Positions 1 through 6,884 of a stretch of DNA of 37,385 nucleotides are shown here, one piece after another. Source of the DNA: a virus; the IMG/VR virus record IMGVR_UViG_3300046004_001005, positions 1 through 37,385 of that record, one strand, 5' to 3'. The position numbers and the translations under genes were made by a program. Below the pieces are notes generated by a model that worked only from the letters and a program-made list of their open reading frames with translations, made no database searches and was not told the origin of the DNA. Position 1 is the first letter of the stretch. Each line of letters starts with the position of its first letter.

Positions 1-126
1 GTGAAGGCTCAACTATTGAATGCCCGCGCTGCAACGTAGAGAACAGCGACAAGGCTAGGCGCTGCATTGGCGTAGATAGCAAGGGCGTGCGCTGTGATCA
101 TTTTTGGATTAAGCAGGATTGCCGCA
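1..126. repeat. Left copy of terminal direct repeat
   Basis: Bases 1-126 are identical to 37259-37384; base 127 (a) differs from 37385 (t). The helicase reading frame runs across the join in phase. This is what a circular assembly graph or a circularly permuted phage genome gives when a contig is cut open. A short physical terminal repeat is possible but not needed to explain it. Confidence 0.95.
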
Positions 127-575
127 AGTGCGGTGCGCATAACGACGTAACTGCGCGCGACTGCCGGGTCTGCGGTGAGCAGTTGATTGACCCCAACGCG
201 AAGCTACTTCACAAGGCCTACACCGATAGCGAAATGGTTGCGCTTGCTGATATGCAAATCGAGCCAACCAAAAACGGCGGCATCTTGGTTCGCTATGTGC
301 TTGACATGGAAAAGCCGGAACACGGCTGGCCTGTTGAGTTTTACAGTCCGGGCGGATCACCTACCGCTAAGCGCGTTTGGTATAACCAGTTCGTGAAAGT
401 CCATGTGTCGTCAGTCGCTTGGCAGTCAAAGGCTTATAACATGGGCGCGCCTGCCATTCTCAAGATGAAAGCAATGTTTGATAAGCCGACGCACATTGCG
501 TACCGCATCAATGAAAAAGGGAAGTTCGTTATTGGCCGCAAGCGGTTTATCAGCGGGCGGGAGGAAGGGAAGTGA
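1..575 (+). CDS. SF2 DEAH-type helicase, C-terminal part (continues from the right end of the window)
   Basis: This is the 3' part of the gene that starts at 36052; the codon phase joins exactly across the terminal repeat, giving a protein of about 593 residues. This part carries the C-terminal zinc-ribbon region: Cys pairs of the type CPRC, CRKC and CRVC at about residues 410-460 of the joined protein. After that comes a roughly 130-residue tail with no motif I recognise. Cys-rich tails on phage SF2 helicases are usually DNA-binding or protein-binding, which is an inference here. The stop codon overlaps the GTG start of the nuclease gene (GTGA), so the two are translationally coupled. A strong purine-rich Shine-Dalgarno for the next gene lies inside this gene's last codons. 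Confidence 0.9.
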   Translation, partial: EGSTIECPRCNVENSDKARRCIGVDSKGVRCDHFWIKQDCRKCGAHNDVTARDCRVCGEQLIDPNAKLLHKAYTDSEMVALADMQIEPTKNGGILVRYVLDMEKPEHGWPVEFYSPGGSPTAKRVWYNQFVKVHVSSVAWQSKAYNMGAPAILKMKAMFDKPTHIAYRINEKGKFVIGRKRFISGREEGK

Positions 576-1003
576 TCGAGTGCATCCCCGGCAAATACTT
601 AACCTTTCGCCCGACCGAAAACCCGAAAGTCTGCCGCCTAGAATGGAATGAGCAGGTTGATTTTATCGCATGGCTGCGTGAGTTTTATCCGGCTTACGCG
701 GCGATGACGCTTCACCCTGCAAACGAGGGCGACATTCTGCCCCAGTACAGGCAGCAGCAGATAAAAGCGGGCCTGCTAAAGGGCGCTAGCGATGTGATCA
801 TTCTAAAAGCCGGTTCCAGTCACCCGACTGGATTGATTGAGCTAAAGCGCTGCTGGCGAAAGTCAAAGCCGACTCAAGAGCAGCGTGAATTGCTTGAGCT
901 GGCCGCTTCTGATGGTAAGTTTTCAGCGGTTGCGCATGGTGCGCAGGCTGCAAAAGTGGCTTTTCTTCTTTATGCAACTGGGTGCTTGCATGACCGAGTA
1001 TAG
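572..1003 (+). CDS. VRR-NUC domain nuclease
   Basis: A 143-residue protein that matches the small stand-alone VRR-NUC (PD-(D/E)XK superfamily) nucleases of phages. Visible core elements are HPANEG at residues 48-53, GASDVIIL at 71-78 (the catalytic Asp strand), IELKR at 89-93 (the ExK motif) and TQEQR at 101-105. These enzymes are thought to act on branched or replication-intermediate DNA. The GTG start overlaps the helicase stop (GTGA) and is preceded by GGGAGGAAGGGAA, which supports this start. Lying directly behind the helicase suggests the two act on the same DNA structures, as seen in many phages where the genes are adjacent. Confidence 0.88.
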   Translation: MIECIPGKYLTFRPTENPKVCRLEWNEQVDFIAWLREFYPAYAAMTLHPANEGDILPQYRQQQIKAGLLKGASDVIILKAGSSHPTGLIELKRCWRKSKPTQEQRELLELAASDGKFSAVAHGAQAAKVAFLLYATGCLHDRV

Positions 1004-1014
1004 GCTATTACACT
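986..1014 (+). promoter_or_regulatory. Sigma70-like promoter for the recombination operon
   Basis: TTGCAT, 17 bases, TACACT, lying at the end of the nuclease gene and the 40-base gap before the exonuclease. The leader that follows (ATTCAACGCGGGAG) is nearly identical to the leader of the helicase gene at 36035-36048. Confidence 0.5.
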
Positions 1015-1043
1015 AGACCAGCATTCAACGCGGGAGTAGAAAG

Positions 1044-1877
1044 ATGGAAGTTGGAATTTATACGCGGGATCATCTCAGTAATGAGCAATACCACCAAAGC
1101 GAAGGCATTAGCAAAAGCGGCCTTGATCTTATTGATCGAAGCCCAGCGCATTTCAAATCGTTTAAGCGAGAAAACACCAGGGCGAAAGAGGTTGGCAGCG
1201 CTATTCATTGCGCAATTCTTGAGCCTGAAATCTACCAGGCTGAATATGCCGTAATTGATTGCGAAGATCGTCGCAGCGCAATTTATAAAGCAGCATGCAA
1301 GGATCGTGCCAGCTCCAATGTTTTGACCCAGGCAGAGGGCGACCGAGTTAGCGGCATGTTTGACGCTGTTTATTCTTACAAGCCAGCGCGTGCAATTATG
1401 GACGCTCCAGGGCGCAACGAGTTGAGCGTTTATGCAAAAGACCCGGAAACCGGCCTGCTTGTTAAGTGCCGATTTGACCGCCTGCTTGATTGCGGCATTG
1501 CTGCTGACCTTAAAAAGACGCAAGACGCGCGCCCGGAAGCTTTTATGCGGTCAATCGACAATTACCGTTACTACGTGCAAGCCGCTTTTTACATGGACGT
1601 TTACAAGTGGGCGACCGGCGAAACCTTGCAGGCTTTCAAATTTATCCCGATTGAAGAAGCCGCTCCGCACGGCTGCCGGGTTTATCAGATTGACGACCTT
1701 TCAATAGAGTTCGGGCGCATGGCATACCGGGCAGCGCTGAACACTTACGCCGACTGCATCGCCAATGATAGCTGGCCAGCATACGCGGACGAAGAGCAGG
1801 AAATCGGCATCAGCAATTATCTTGCAAATAAGCTGCAAGGCGATTCGCTTGATCTTTCAGACTTAGAAGAGGTTTAA
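1044..1877 (+). CDS. RecE-like exonuclease (PD-(D/E)XK, exodeoxyribonuclease VIII C-terminal type)
   Basis: A 277-residue protein resembling the nuclease domain of RecE. It has the RecB-family pattern in order: GSAIH at 51-55, NELSVY at 125-130, KCRFDRL at 141-147, ADLKKT at 154-159 (the catalytic D...ExK equivalent) and YYVQAAFY at 176-183 (the Q/Y helix). RecE-type enzymes resect dsDNA 5' to 3' and leave 3' tails for an annealing protein. The ATG has a GGGAG Shine-Dalgarno and follows a candidate promoter. It is 2 bases upstream of the next gene, which sits where phages usually encode the annealing partner. Much shorter than E. coli RecE because it lacks the long N-terminal region, as is usual in phages. 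Confidence 0.85.
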   Translation: MEVGIYTRDHLSNEQYHQSEGISKSGLDLIDRSPAHFKSFKRENTRAKEVGSAIHCAILEPEIYQAEYAVIDCEDRRSAIYKAACKDRASSNVLTQAEGDRVSGMFDAVYSYKPARAIMDAPGRNELSVYAKDPETGLLVKCRFDRLLDCGIAADLKKTQDARPEAFMRSIDNYRYYVQAAFYMDVYKWATGETLQAFKFIPIEEAAPHGCRVYQIDDLSIEFGRMAYRAALNTYADCIANDSWPAYADEEQEIGISNYLANKLQGDSLDLSDLEEV

Positions 1878-1878
1878 A

Positions 1879-2472
1879 ATGGAAGAAATGAATATACGCG
1901 AGTTCGTAAAAATCAAGTCAGACCGGCTTAATTACGAAGACTTTATAATTGGGCCTAAAGAGTTCACCATTGCGAGGCTCGGCAAAAAAATTGACCAAGG
2001 AACACCGCGCCTGCTTATTTTTTTTGAGGGCTTTGAATCAACCCCGTATTGGCCGTCAAAGGGAATGATCAAGTGCTTGTCAAACCCTGACGGGTGGGGA
2101 GAGTCTCCATTCTCAGAATGGATTGGCCGACGCATCACTCTTTTTGGTGAGCCTACTGTCGTTTATGCTGGCAAAGAAATGGGCGGGATACAGATAAGCC
2201 ATATCAGCCACATAAAAAGCGCATTTACCACGAAGATTACACTTCGTCGCGGTTTGCGAATTGACTTTACGATAGAGCCGCTCGCCGAATTGCAGCAGCC
2301 TATTTATCCTGCCGATCAATTCGGCGGCAACCTGTCCGCGTGGCGCTCAGCCATTGCGGCTGGCAAGATGACCGCCGAACAAATAATCCAGCGCGCCGAA
2401 ACTAAAGGCAAGCTGACAACCGAGCAAAAGGCAGCAATCAGCGCGCCCATCACTGAGGAACCGCAACAATGA
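1879..2472 (+). CDS. Conserved phage protein of unknown function in the annealing-protein position
   Basis: A 197-residue soluble protein. I recognise the pattern (RLNYEDFIIGP near the start, YWPSKGMIKCL, IGRRITLFGEP, MGGIQISHISHI) as a family seen in many phages but without an assigned biochemical role. The N-terminal two thirds look like a beta-rich domain; the last 50 residues are helical and charged. It starts 2 bases after the exonuclease and its TGA overlaps the ATG of ssb. No RecT, Beta, Erf or Sak-like gene is visible elsewhere, so a role as a single-strand annealing protein or exonuclease partner is possible. That is inference from position only. Confidence 0.75.
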   Translation: MEEMNIREFVKIKSDRLNYEDFIIGPKEFTIARLGKKIDQGTPRLLIFFEGFESTPYWPSKGMIKCLSNPDGWGESPFSEWIGRRITLFGEPTVVYAGKEMGGIQISHISHIKSAFTTKITLRRGLRIDFTIEPLAELQQPIYPADQFGGNLSAWRSAIAAGKMTAEQIIQRAETKGKLTTEQKAAISAPITEEPQQ

Positions 2473-2858
2473 ACCTATTCGCAGCCACCGGAAACCTTGG
2501 CAAAGATTGCCGCAAGGGGGAAGCAAGCGGAACAGCCGTGCTGAATTTCAGCATTGGCGTAAAGTCCGGCTATGGCGACAAAGAACAGACCTTATGGGTC
2601 GATTGCGCGCTATGGGGTAAGCAGGCAGAAAGCAAGCTCGCTGATTATTTGGTGAAGGGTCAAAAGGTTGCCGTAACTGGCGAGCTTGGCCAGCGCGAAC
2701 ACGAAGGCAAAAACTATCTGACTCTGCGCGTGGCGAGCATTGATCTTTGCGGCGGGAAGGCTGAGGGCGGCTCGCAATCGGCACCGCAACAATCGGCACC
2801 GAAAGCACAGCAGCCAGCACCGGACGCTGACGCATTTGACGACGACATCCCGTTCTAA
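2469..2858 (+). CDS. ssb: Single-stranded DNA-binding protein
   Basis: A 129-residue SSB: an OB-fold of about 100 residues (NLFAATGNLGKDCR start, WVDCALWGKQAESKLADYL, GQKVAVTGELGQRE). A short Gln/Pro/Ala-rich linker follows, and then the acidic tip DDDIPF at 124-129, which recruits host replication and repair proteins. Shorter than the usual 170-180 residues of bacterial SSB, typical of phage versions. Coupled by ATGA to the preceding gene and followed directly by an intrinsic terminator, so it ends the recombination operon. Confidence 0.95.
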   Translation: MNLFAATGNLGKDCRKGEASGTAVLNFSIGVKSGYGDKEQTLWVDCALWGKQAESKLADYLVKGQKVAVTGELGQREHEGKNYLTLRVASIDLCGGKAEGGSQSAPQQSAPKAQQPAPDADAFDDDIPF

Positions 2859-2866
2859 CCACCACA

Positions 2867-2891
2867 GCCCGCCACAACGGCGGGCATTTTT
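2867..2891 (+). terminator. Rho-independent terminator after ssb
   Basis: GCCCGCC at 2867-2873 pairs with GGCGGGC at 2879-2885 around an ACAAC loop, followed by ATTTTTT. It closes the 1044-2858 operon; the next gene's Shine-Dalgarno starts right after it. Confidence 0.85.
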
Positions 2892-2903
2892 GGAGTGATA
2901 CGT

Positions 2904-3125
2904 ATGAGCGAATGGATTAAGTGCAGTGAGCGGATGCCGAATCCGGGAGAGCCGGTGGATTTATGGGTAGGCGGCAACAAAGGTTGCAGATTGGCAAATT
3001 ACAGGCTGGTTAAAAATTATGGTGGTAAAGCAGGAAACGATTTTTTTGAGCCTGTTGAATCTGGAATATCATGCGTGCGTAATTTTTCCCACTGGCAACC
3101 CCTCCCAGCACCGCCGGAGCTTTAA
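2904..3125 (+). CDS. DUF551 family protein
   Basis: A 73-residue protein with the DUF551 signature: it opens MSEWIKCSERMP and ends in FSHWQPLPAPP. DUF551 proteins are widespread small phage and prophage proteins of unknown function. I chose the ATG at 2904 over the GTG at 2895 because GGAG at 2892-2895 lies 8 bases upstream of it and the family begins with this sequence. A second DUF551-like module forms the C-terminus of the 32195-32932 gene. Confidence 0.85.
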   Translation: MSEWIKCSERMPNPGEPVDLWVGGNKGCRLANYRLVKNYGGKAGNDFFEPVESGISCVRNFSHWQPLPAPPEL

Positions 3126-3127
3126 CC

Positions 3128-3535
3128 GTGGCCCGCTCAAACAAAAACTGGCTGGCCAATCTGGCAAAGGAAATGCAGCGACCGGCCAATGACGTTATCC
3201 GTGAGCTGCTGACGACGTACAGCACGCAAGGTGCGGCTGACATACTCAACGTGTCACATCACACGCTTAGGCGGCACTGTGAGCGCGTAGGGATACCCTT
3301 GCAGCGTTACAAGCAAAGCCCAGGGCGCAAGAAAGTCGAAAGCGTGGCGCTTAACGTGCGATCTAGGCTTCTTGTGGTTGGCGGCGTGTCGCTGACAGTT
3401 GCGGAGTGGTCGCGCAAAACTGGCGTGCCATCGTCCACCATCCGAATGCGTGTTGATCGTTTCGGGTGGGATCATGAGCGGGCTGTAACGCAGGAACCGG
3501 GATTGCCTTACAAGCGTTCCGGGTGCATTAAGTGA
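3128..3535 (+). CDS. Helix-turn-helix DNA-binding protein
   Basis: A 135-residue basic protein with two helix-turn-helix candidates. The first is around residues 25-55 (TQGAADILNVSHHTLRRHCE), a typical recognition-helix arrangement. The second is around residues 85-115 (LTVAEWSRKTGVPSSTIRMR), followed by a WDHERAV tail common in phage HTH proteins. GTG start with GGAG 9 bases upstream. It probably binds DNA as a transcriptional regulator or replication accessory; no target is evident. Its stop overlaps the GTG of the next small gene. Confidence 0.75.
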   Translation: MARSNKNWLANLAKEMQRPANDVIRELLTTYSTQGAADILNVSHHTLRRHCERVGIPLQRYKQSPGRKKVESVALNVRSRLLVVGGVSLTVAEWSRKTGVPSSTIRMRVDRFGWDHERAVTQEPGLPYKRSGCIK

Positions 3536-3660
3536 AACGCAACTACCTAGTAAAAGTAAAAGGAGCCCCGCCGTTTTCGATGATTATCATGGAAGACGGC
3601 GATGATCCCGAGGCGATTTGCCGGGCGATTTTTGGGGATAGGTTGGAGTGGGTGAAATGA
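3532..3660 (+). CDS. Small conserved phage protein (42 aa)
   Basis: A 42-residue ORF coupled on both sides: its GTG overlaps the stop of the HTH gene and its TGA overlaps the ATG of the methyltransferase. The sequence (NYLVKVKGAPPFSMIIMED, then AICRAIFGDRLEWVK) shows a beta-beta-alpha-beta pattern ending in FGDRxxWV. I recall this pattern from short phage proteins of unknown function. No membrane segment or signal peptide. Confidence 0.7.
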   Translation: MKRNYLVKVKGAPPFSMIIMEDGDDPEAICRAIFGDRLEWVK

Positions 3661-4289
3661 GAAAAGAACAGTTTGGCAGCGTCACGATTTATCAGGGCGA
3701 TTGCATGGAATACATGGCGGGCCTGAAAGATAAAGAGTTTGATTTGGCCATTGTTGATCCACCGTATGGGCTAGGCGACAAGAAATTAACACAAGGCGGC
3801 ACATGGGCTTCAAAGTACAAAAAAGGAGATTGCGCATGGGACGTAGCGCCATCCTCTGATTATTTTTTAGAGCTTCAGCGGGCAACAAAGAACTGGATCG
3901 TATGGGGCGGAAATTACTTTTCGCACGAATTACCAGCGGCCCGTTGTTTTATCGTTTGGCGAAAGCTGCAAATGCTAGGAATGCACACGATGGCAGACTG
4001 TGAGCTGGCCCTTACGTCTTTCGATAAAAACGCAAAAATATGGGACGGGAACAACGCGCCAGACCGCATACATCCGACGCAAAAACCTAAAGAACTTTAC
4101 GAATGGCTTTTACACAACTACGCCAAGCCTGAGCAGCGTATTCTCGACACGCACCTCGGTAGCGGATCTAGCGCAATCGCAGCCTATTACTTCGGCTGCG
4201 AGTTCGTAGGCGTTGAGCTTGATCCTGATTATTTTGAAGCAGCCTGCAAGCGGCTAGACTTGGCAGCAAGGCAGGCCGCTATGTTTTAA
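3657..4289 (+). CDS. Beta-class DNA (adenine-N6 or cytosine-N4) methyltransferase
   Basis: A 210-residue enzyme. Catalytic motif IV (DPPYG, residues 34-38) lies before the SAM-binding motif I region near the C-terminus (LDTHLGSGSSAIAA, then VGVELDPDYF), the order that defines the beta class. DPPY is typical of N6-adenine methylation, although N4-cytosine enzymes of related type cannot be excluded. The target-recognition region between the motifs is short. No restriction enzyme is nearby, so it is an orphan, plausibly protecting phage DNA from host restriction. The ATG at 3657 has GGAG 8 bases upstream and an ATGA overlap. Convergent with the next gene, overlapping by 4 bases. Confidence 0.9.
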   Translation: MRKEQFGSVTIYQGDCMEYMAGLKDKEFDLAIVDPPYGLGDKKLTQGGTWASKYKKGDCAWDVAPSSDYFLELQRATKNWIVWGGNYFSHELPAARCFIVWRKLQMLGMHTMADCELALTSFDKNAKIWDGNNAPDRIHPTQKPKELYEWLLHNYAKPEQRILDTHLGSGSSAIAAYYFGCEFVGVELDPDYFEAACKRLDLAARQAAMF

Positions 4290-4675
4290 TCCACAAAATC
4301 CGCCTCACTAATCCCGCTGCGGCTGCTCCAATAAAGCCAGCCGCCAGCGCGCACACCGGTATACATTGCCCAGCGGCGCAGGAACCCAACGCCGCAACGC
4401 TCTAGCGCCTCAAGAAACAAGTCGTCGGCCTCTTTGCGGGCGCCATGCTTAATGCAATAGCGCGAATCGTGCAGCACTGCGGCTTTGCGCCCATCGTCGT
4501 TAGGATTGAACAGTGGGCGCAGGAATGCCGGTATCGACGCGAGGTCGGTAATAAAACCAGCCGGAATGCCGTATGTGCGCCCCGCTAGCGATTCATACAT
4601 CATCGGATTGAGCACCACCCATTCGCCCGACTTATGCGCGCGTAGATCTAGAGGCCCGCTGAATCCGTCATTCAT
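4286..4675 (-). CDS. DUF1353 family protein
   Basis: A 129-residue protein matching DUF1353: YGIPAGFITDLASIPAFLRPLF, then a LHDSRYCIKHGARKEADDLFLEAL segment. DUF1353 genes are common in tailed phages near lysis or tail genes; function unknown, with no assigned enzymatic activity. The conserved DLASIP and HD pairs suggest a structural or metal-linked role, but this is not established. Last gene of a three-gene minus-strand block after the endolysin and lipoprotein; its start overlaps the lipoprotein gene by 8 bases. Confidence 0.85.
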   Translation of the reverse strand: MNDGFSGPLDLRAHKSGEWVVLNPMMYESLAGRTYGIPAGFITDLASIPAFLRPLFNPNDDGRKAAVLHDSRYCIKHGARKEADDLFLEALERCGVGFLRRWAMYTGVRAGGWLYWSSRSGISEADFVD

Positions 4676-4868
4676 GGCAATGGATCTCCACGCGGTTTGG
4701 CGCGGTTGCCAGGGCCACAGCTTCGCGCGTAACGGCGCGAACCTCGTCAGGTGCTGAACAGTAGCGCGCTACGGCAAAATGCACTGACTGTACAGCCGTA
4801 CAGCCGGACGCGCCGGTAATGATTGCCATTGCTGCGGCGGCTAGTTTTGCGGTTGTGGTTTTTGTCAT
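4668..4868 (-). CDS. Small lipoprotein
   Basis: A 66-residue protein with a lipoprotein signal: a positively charged N-terminus, a hydrophobic run (LAAAAMAIITGASGC) and Cys in a lipobox-like ASGC context at residue 23. The mature part is about 43 residues with two further Cys. It overlaps the endolysin stop by ATGA, so it is co-translated with the lysis enzyme. An outer-membrane spanin role is conceivable from position, but it lacks the proline richness of Rz1 and no clear inner-membrane partner is adjacent, so I call it only a lipoprotein. Confidence 0.75.
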   Translation of the reverse strand: MTKTTTAKLAAAAMAIITGASGCTAVQSVHFAVARYCSAPDEVRAVTREAVALATAPNRVEIHCHE

Positions 4869-5248
4869 TTGTACACCTTCCGATCCAGCTCAAAATGAGG
4901 GCCGTCTTTAAACGTGCGCCAGTCGCCACCCCAAACAATAGGCACGCCAAGCGAGTTTGCCGCTCGCTTCATGGCGTCCGCGATCTTGTGATATAGCGGC
5001 CAATCCCAGCGCACTTCGCTGCCGACATACGCCACCAGGTCAACAGCGTGGCCGGTTAAATGGCGACTATTCATGGTCTTGCTCGCGCCTTTGGCGAATA
5101 GTTCGCGCTGTCGCTCAACAGTCCGCACGCCCTCAGTGACGCCGAAATCAACCTCGGTTAGCTCGATTGCCAGAAGCACAACCTTAACTAGATCCGGGTG
5201 AACTTTTTGCAACCGTTCAAGGCTGCGACGACTCAGCTTAAAACTCAT
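4865..5248 (-). CDS. Endolysin, M15 (VanY-type) L-alanyl-D-glutamate or D-Ala peptidase
   Basis: A 127-residue peptidase resembling the T5-type endolysin. It has VTEGVRT..QRELF, then SRHLTGHAVDLV with the two His and Asp that bind zinc, then WGGDWRTFKDGPHFEL with the last His ligand. It cleaves peptide bonds in host peptidoglycan at lysis. I start at 5248 (MSFKLSRR) because GAGG lies 8 bases upstream; the longer in-frame start at 5275 has no such site. No signal peptide, so a holin is required; candidates are the small membrane proteins elsewhere in the window. Confidence 0.92.
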   Translation of the reverse strand: MSFKLSRRSLERLQKVHPDLVKVVLLAIELTEVDFGVTEGVRTVERQRELFAKGASKTMNSRHLTGHAVDLVAYVGSEVRWDWPLYHKIADAMKRAANSLGVPIVWGGDWRTFKDGPHFELDRKVYK

Positions 5249-5295
5249 AAGCAAACCTCGTGCCATTTTTCGCAATCATACCGCAAATAAAGTTC

Positions 5296-5323
5296 TTGTG
5301 CGGTGTTGCGTGATGGCTATACT
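5296..5323 (+). promoter_or_regulatory. Sigma70-like promoter, divergent from the lysis block
   Basis: TTGTGC, 16 bases, TATACT in the 112-base gap between the divergent endolysin and the 5361 gene. The downstream leader contains ACCGGGAGTAA, resembling the CGCGGGAG leaders at 1027-1036 and 36040-36048. Confidence 0.6.
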
Positions 5324-5360
5324 AGACGCAACAGAGACGAATTAACCGGGAGTAACAAAC

Positions 5361-5774
5361 ATGAACAAACTACAATCCGCCCAGATCGCATACGACAACC
5401 GCACGCCTGACGAATCGCCTGAGCCGCTTGAGCTTATCGAGGTGCAGAACTGGATTGAGTCCGAAGCCGTCACGCTGCTAGCTGGTCGTGACGTAAAGCT
5501 GGGCAGCCGGATCATCGTTCACGCTTACGAGCTGGCGAGCATCGTCGCAGCCGAAGCCGTGCGCCGCTATACCGAAGGCGAAGACCAAGACGGTATGCTT
5601 GGCCAGCTTATCTTGGCCGCGCTCGACTATGAGCCTGCCAAGGCTTGCGGTTGCGCACTGTCACTGTTTGGCGCTGACAAAGAGTGGTGTGATCAGGCTG
5701 CAATCAAACTGCTTGAGCCGCACGCCGCTGAAATTCTGTCGCAGATTGTTGAGGATAACCGCGATGACTTTTAA
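5361..5774 (+). CDS. Hypothetical phage protein
   Basis: A 137-residue acidic, soluble, mainly helical protein with no domain I recognise. The first 25 residues are polar (RTPDESPEPLELIEVQNW). Further on is a Cys pair (KACGCALSLF) and a short acidic tail ending DNRDDF. First gene after a good promoter, with GGGAG upstream of its ATG. It leads a tightly packed plus-strand chain of small genes through 7114; function unknown. Confidence 0.7.
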   Translation: MNKLQSAQIAYDNRTPDESPEPLELIEVQNWIESEAVTLLAGRDVKLGSRIIVHAYELASIVAAEAVRRYTEGEDQDGMLGQLILAALDYEPAKACGCALSLFGADKEWCDQAAIKLLEPHAAEILSQIVEDNRDDF

Positions 5775-5943
5775 CCCCGCCCAATGGTGGCGCAACAAAC
5801 CGCAGCACAAGCGCCAGAACTGGTGCCTGCTGGCCTTGGCGGTCGTGATGATTGCAGGCACAACAGTCGAGGCTTTGAGTTACTGGGCGCTGATTGGTGC
5901 TGTGCCTGGTTTGGTTTTAGGTTGGTTGGAGGTTTTGAGATGA
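5764..5943 (+). CDS. Small membrane protein with two transmembrane segments
   Basis: A 59-residue protein: a polar, Trp-containing N-terminus (WWRNKPQHKRQNW), then hydrophobic segments at about residues 20-34 and 38-56 separated by a short turn with a Glu. It overlaps the end of the preceding gene by 11 bases and its TGA overlaps the next ATG. Size and topology fit a small holin or an inner-membrane superinfection-type protein. Neither role is shown by sequence. Confidence 0.7.
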   Translation: MTFNPAQWWRNKPQHKRQNWCLLALAVVMIAGTTVEALSYWALIGAVPGLVLGWLEVLR

Positions 5944-6248
5944 ATAAGTTTACGCCGGGGCCGTGGTTTGTCGTCGAGGATATGCGTGACGAAACTGACG
6001 GGGTTACGTTTATCGCTGGATACGATGTTCAATCAGATCGCTCTGAGATTATTGGCTGCGAGGGTATAAACGGGGATAGCGCAGAGAATCTAGCCAACGC
6101 CCAGCTTATCAGCGCCGCCCCTGATTTGCTTGAGGCGCTTGAGCTGTACATGGAAGCAGGGCATGGCAATTCAACACATTTCGGCGATCAAGCCGGAGCT
6201 TACTGCAAGGCAGTAGCCGCAATCGCCAAAGCGCGAGGTGAAGCATGA
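5940..6248 (+). CDS. Conserved phage protein (TPGPW type)
   Basis: A 102-residue protein starting MNKFTPGPWFVVED and carrying NAQLISAAPDLLEALEL. This is a familiar combination in many phage proteins of unknown function: a short beta-rich N-terminus followed by the NAxLIxAAPxLLEAL helix. No catalytic motif is visible. Start fixed by the ATGA overlap with the upstream membrane protein; its own stop overlaps the next ATG. Confidence 0.8.
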   Translation: MNKFTPGPWFVVEDMRDETDGVTFIAGYDVQSDRSEIIGCEGINGDSAENLANAQLISAAPDLLEALELYMEAGHGNSTHFGDQAGAYCKAVAAIAKARGEA

Positions 6249-6388
6249 AATGGATAGTTCAGGGTATTTTATTTGCAATGATCGGAGCATTTATGCGTTC
6301 AGCTGGTATAACACTTGAAGACTGGCAGCATTACGCAATCATTGTTTGCGCCGCAGCGGCTTGCGCTATGGAGTCTACCTTAAAATGA
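6245..6388 (+). CDS. Small membrane protein (47 aa)
   Basis: A 47-residue ORF with two hydrophobic segments: residues 3-16 (WIVQGILFAMIGAF) and about 29-42 (HYAIIVCAAAACAM), separated by a polar turn. It is coupled by ATGA overlaps on both sides, which is strong evidence that it is translated. Role unknown; like the 59-residue protein before it, it is a possible holin or antiholin, but the endolysin is on the other strand. Confidence 0.65.
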   Translation: MKWIVQGILFAMIGAFMRSAGITLEDWQHYAIIVCAAAACAMESTLK

Positions 6389-6696
6389 CCACACCACCAG
6401 TCGTATCAGTAACAGACGAGATGATTGCTGAGCTTGAAAAGAAGGCGCAATCAAAGCACCGCGACGGATTTAGGCTTGTTCACAACATCGAGTGCGTTGA
6501 AGTGATAGCCCTAACTAGAGAGCTTCGCCGCCTGCGCGCAGATGTTTGCGCCATACTGGCCGAGCGCGCAGCGCTAAAGCGTGATACTGAGCGCTTTGAA
6601 TGGTGGTTTAAGAGGACTAGAGATCGCACACCTGATGCGGTTGACGTAACTCTTGACCAGTGGCGCGCATCGCTAGACGCCGCAATGCAATCATGA
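6385..6696 (+). CDS. Hypothetical phage protein, helical
   Basis: A 103-residue, strongly helical, charged protein. The middle (IALTRELRRLRADVCAILAE) is coiled-coil-like. The C-terminal part has the pattern DTERFEWWFKR followed by DQWRASLDAAM, which recurs in small phage proteins of unknown role. Start chosen by ATGA overlap with the preceding gene; an in-frame upstream start would lie inside that gene. It ends by overlapping the next ATG. Confidence 0.75.
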   Translation: MTTPPVVSVTDEMIAELEKKAQSKHRDGFRLVHNIECVEVIALTRELRRLRADVCAILAERAALKRDTERFEWWFKRTRDRTPDAVDVTLDQWRASLDAAMQS

Positions 6697-6884
6697 CCTT
6701 CTGCGAATTCATCCTATGCTGCCAGCTAGCCCGCGCAATTCACGGCACTGACGACGCGATCCGCTACACCGCGCGCCAGTGTCGTGACCGGGTTTCTCGC
6801 GAGCATAGGCCGCTTCTTAGTAAAATAATGCGACACGAACAAGTCGGGAAATGGTTAGACCTTTATGAATCTGGAGAGTTATGA
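6693..6884 (+). CDS. Hypothetical small protein
   Basis: A 63-residue protein (starts MTFCEFILCCQLARAI), with three Cys near the N-terminus and a basic helical remainder (RQCRDRVSREHRPLLSK). No recognised domain. ATGA overlap with the upstream gene fixes the start, and its stop overlaps the ATG at 6881. Possibly a nucleic-acid-binding accessory given its basic character (inference). Confidence 0.65.
   Translation: MTFCEFILCCQLARAIHGTDDAIRYTARQCRDRVSREHRPLLSKIMRHEQVGKWLDLYESGEL

Noticed and set aside
4668-4868. Rz1-type spanin
   Set aside because: Lipobox and lysis context fit, but it is not proline-rich and no overlapping inner-membrane spanin gene accompanies it.
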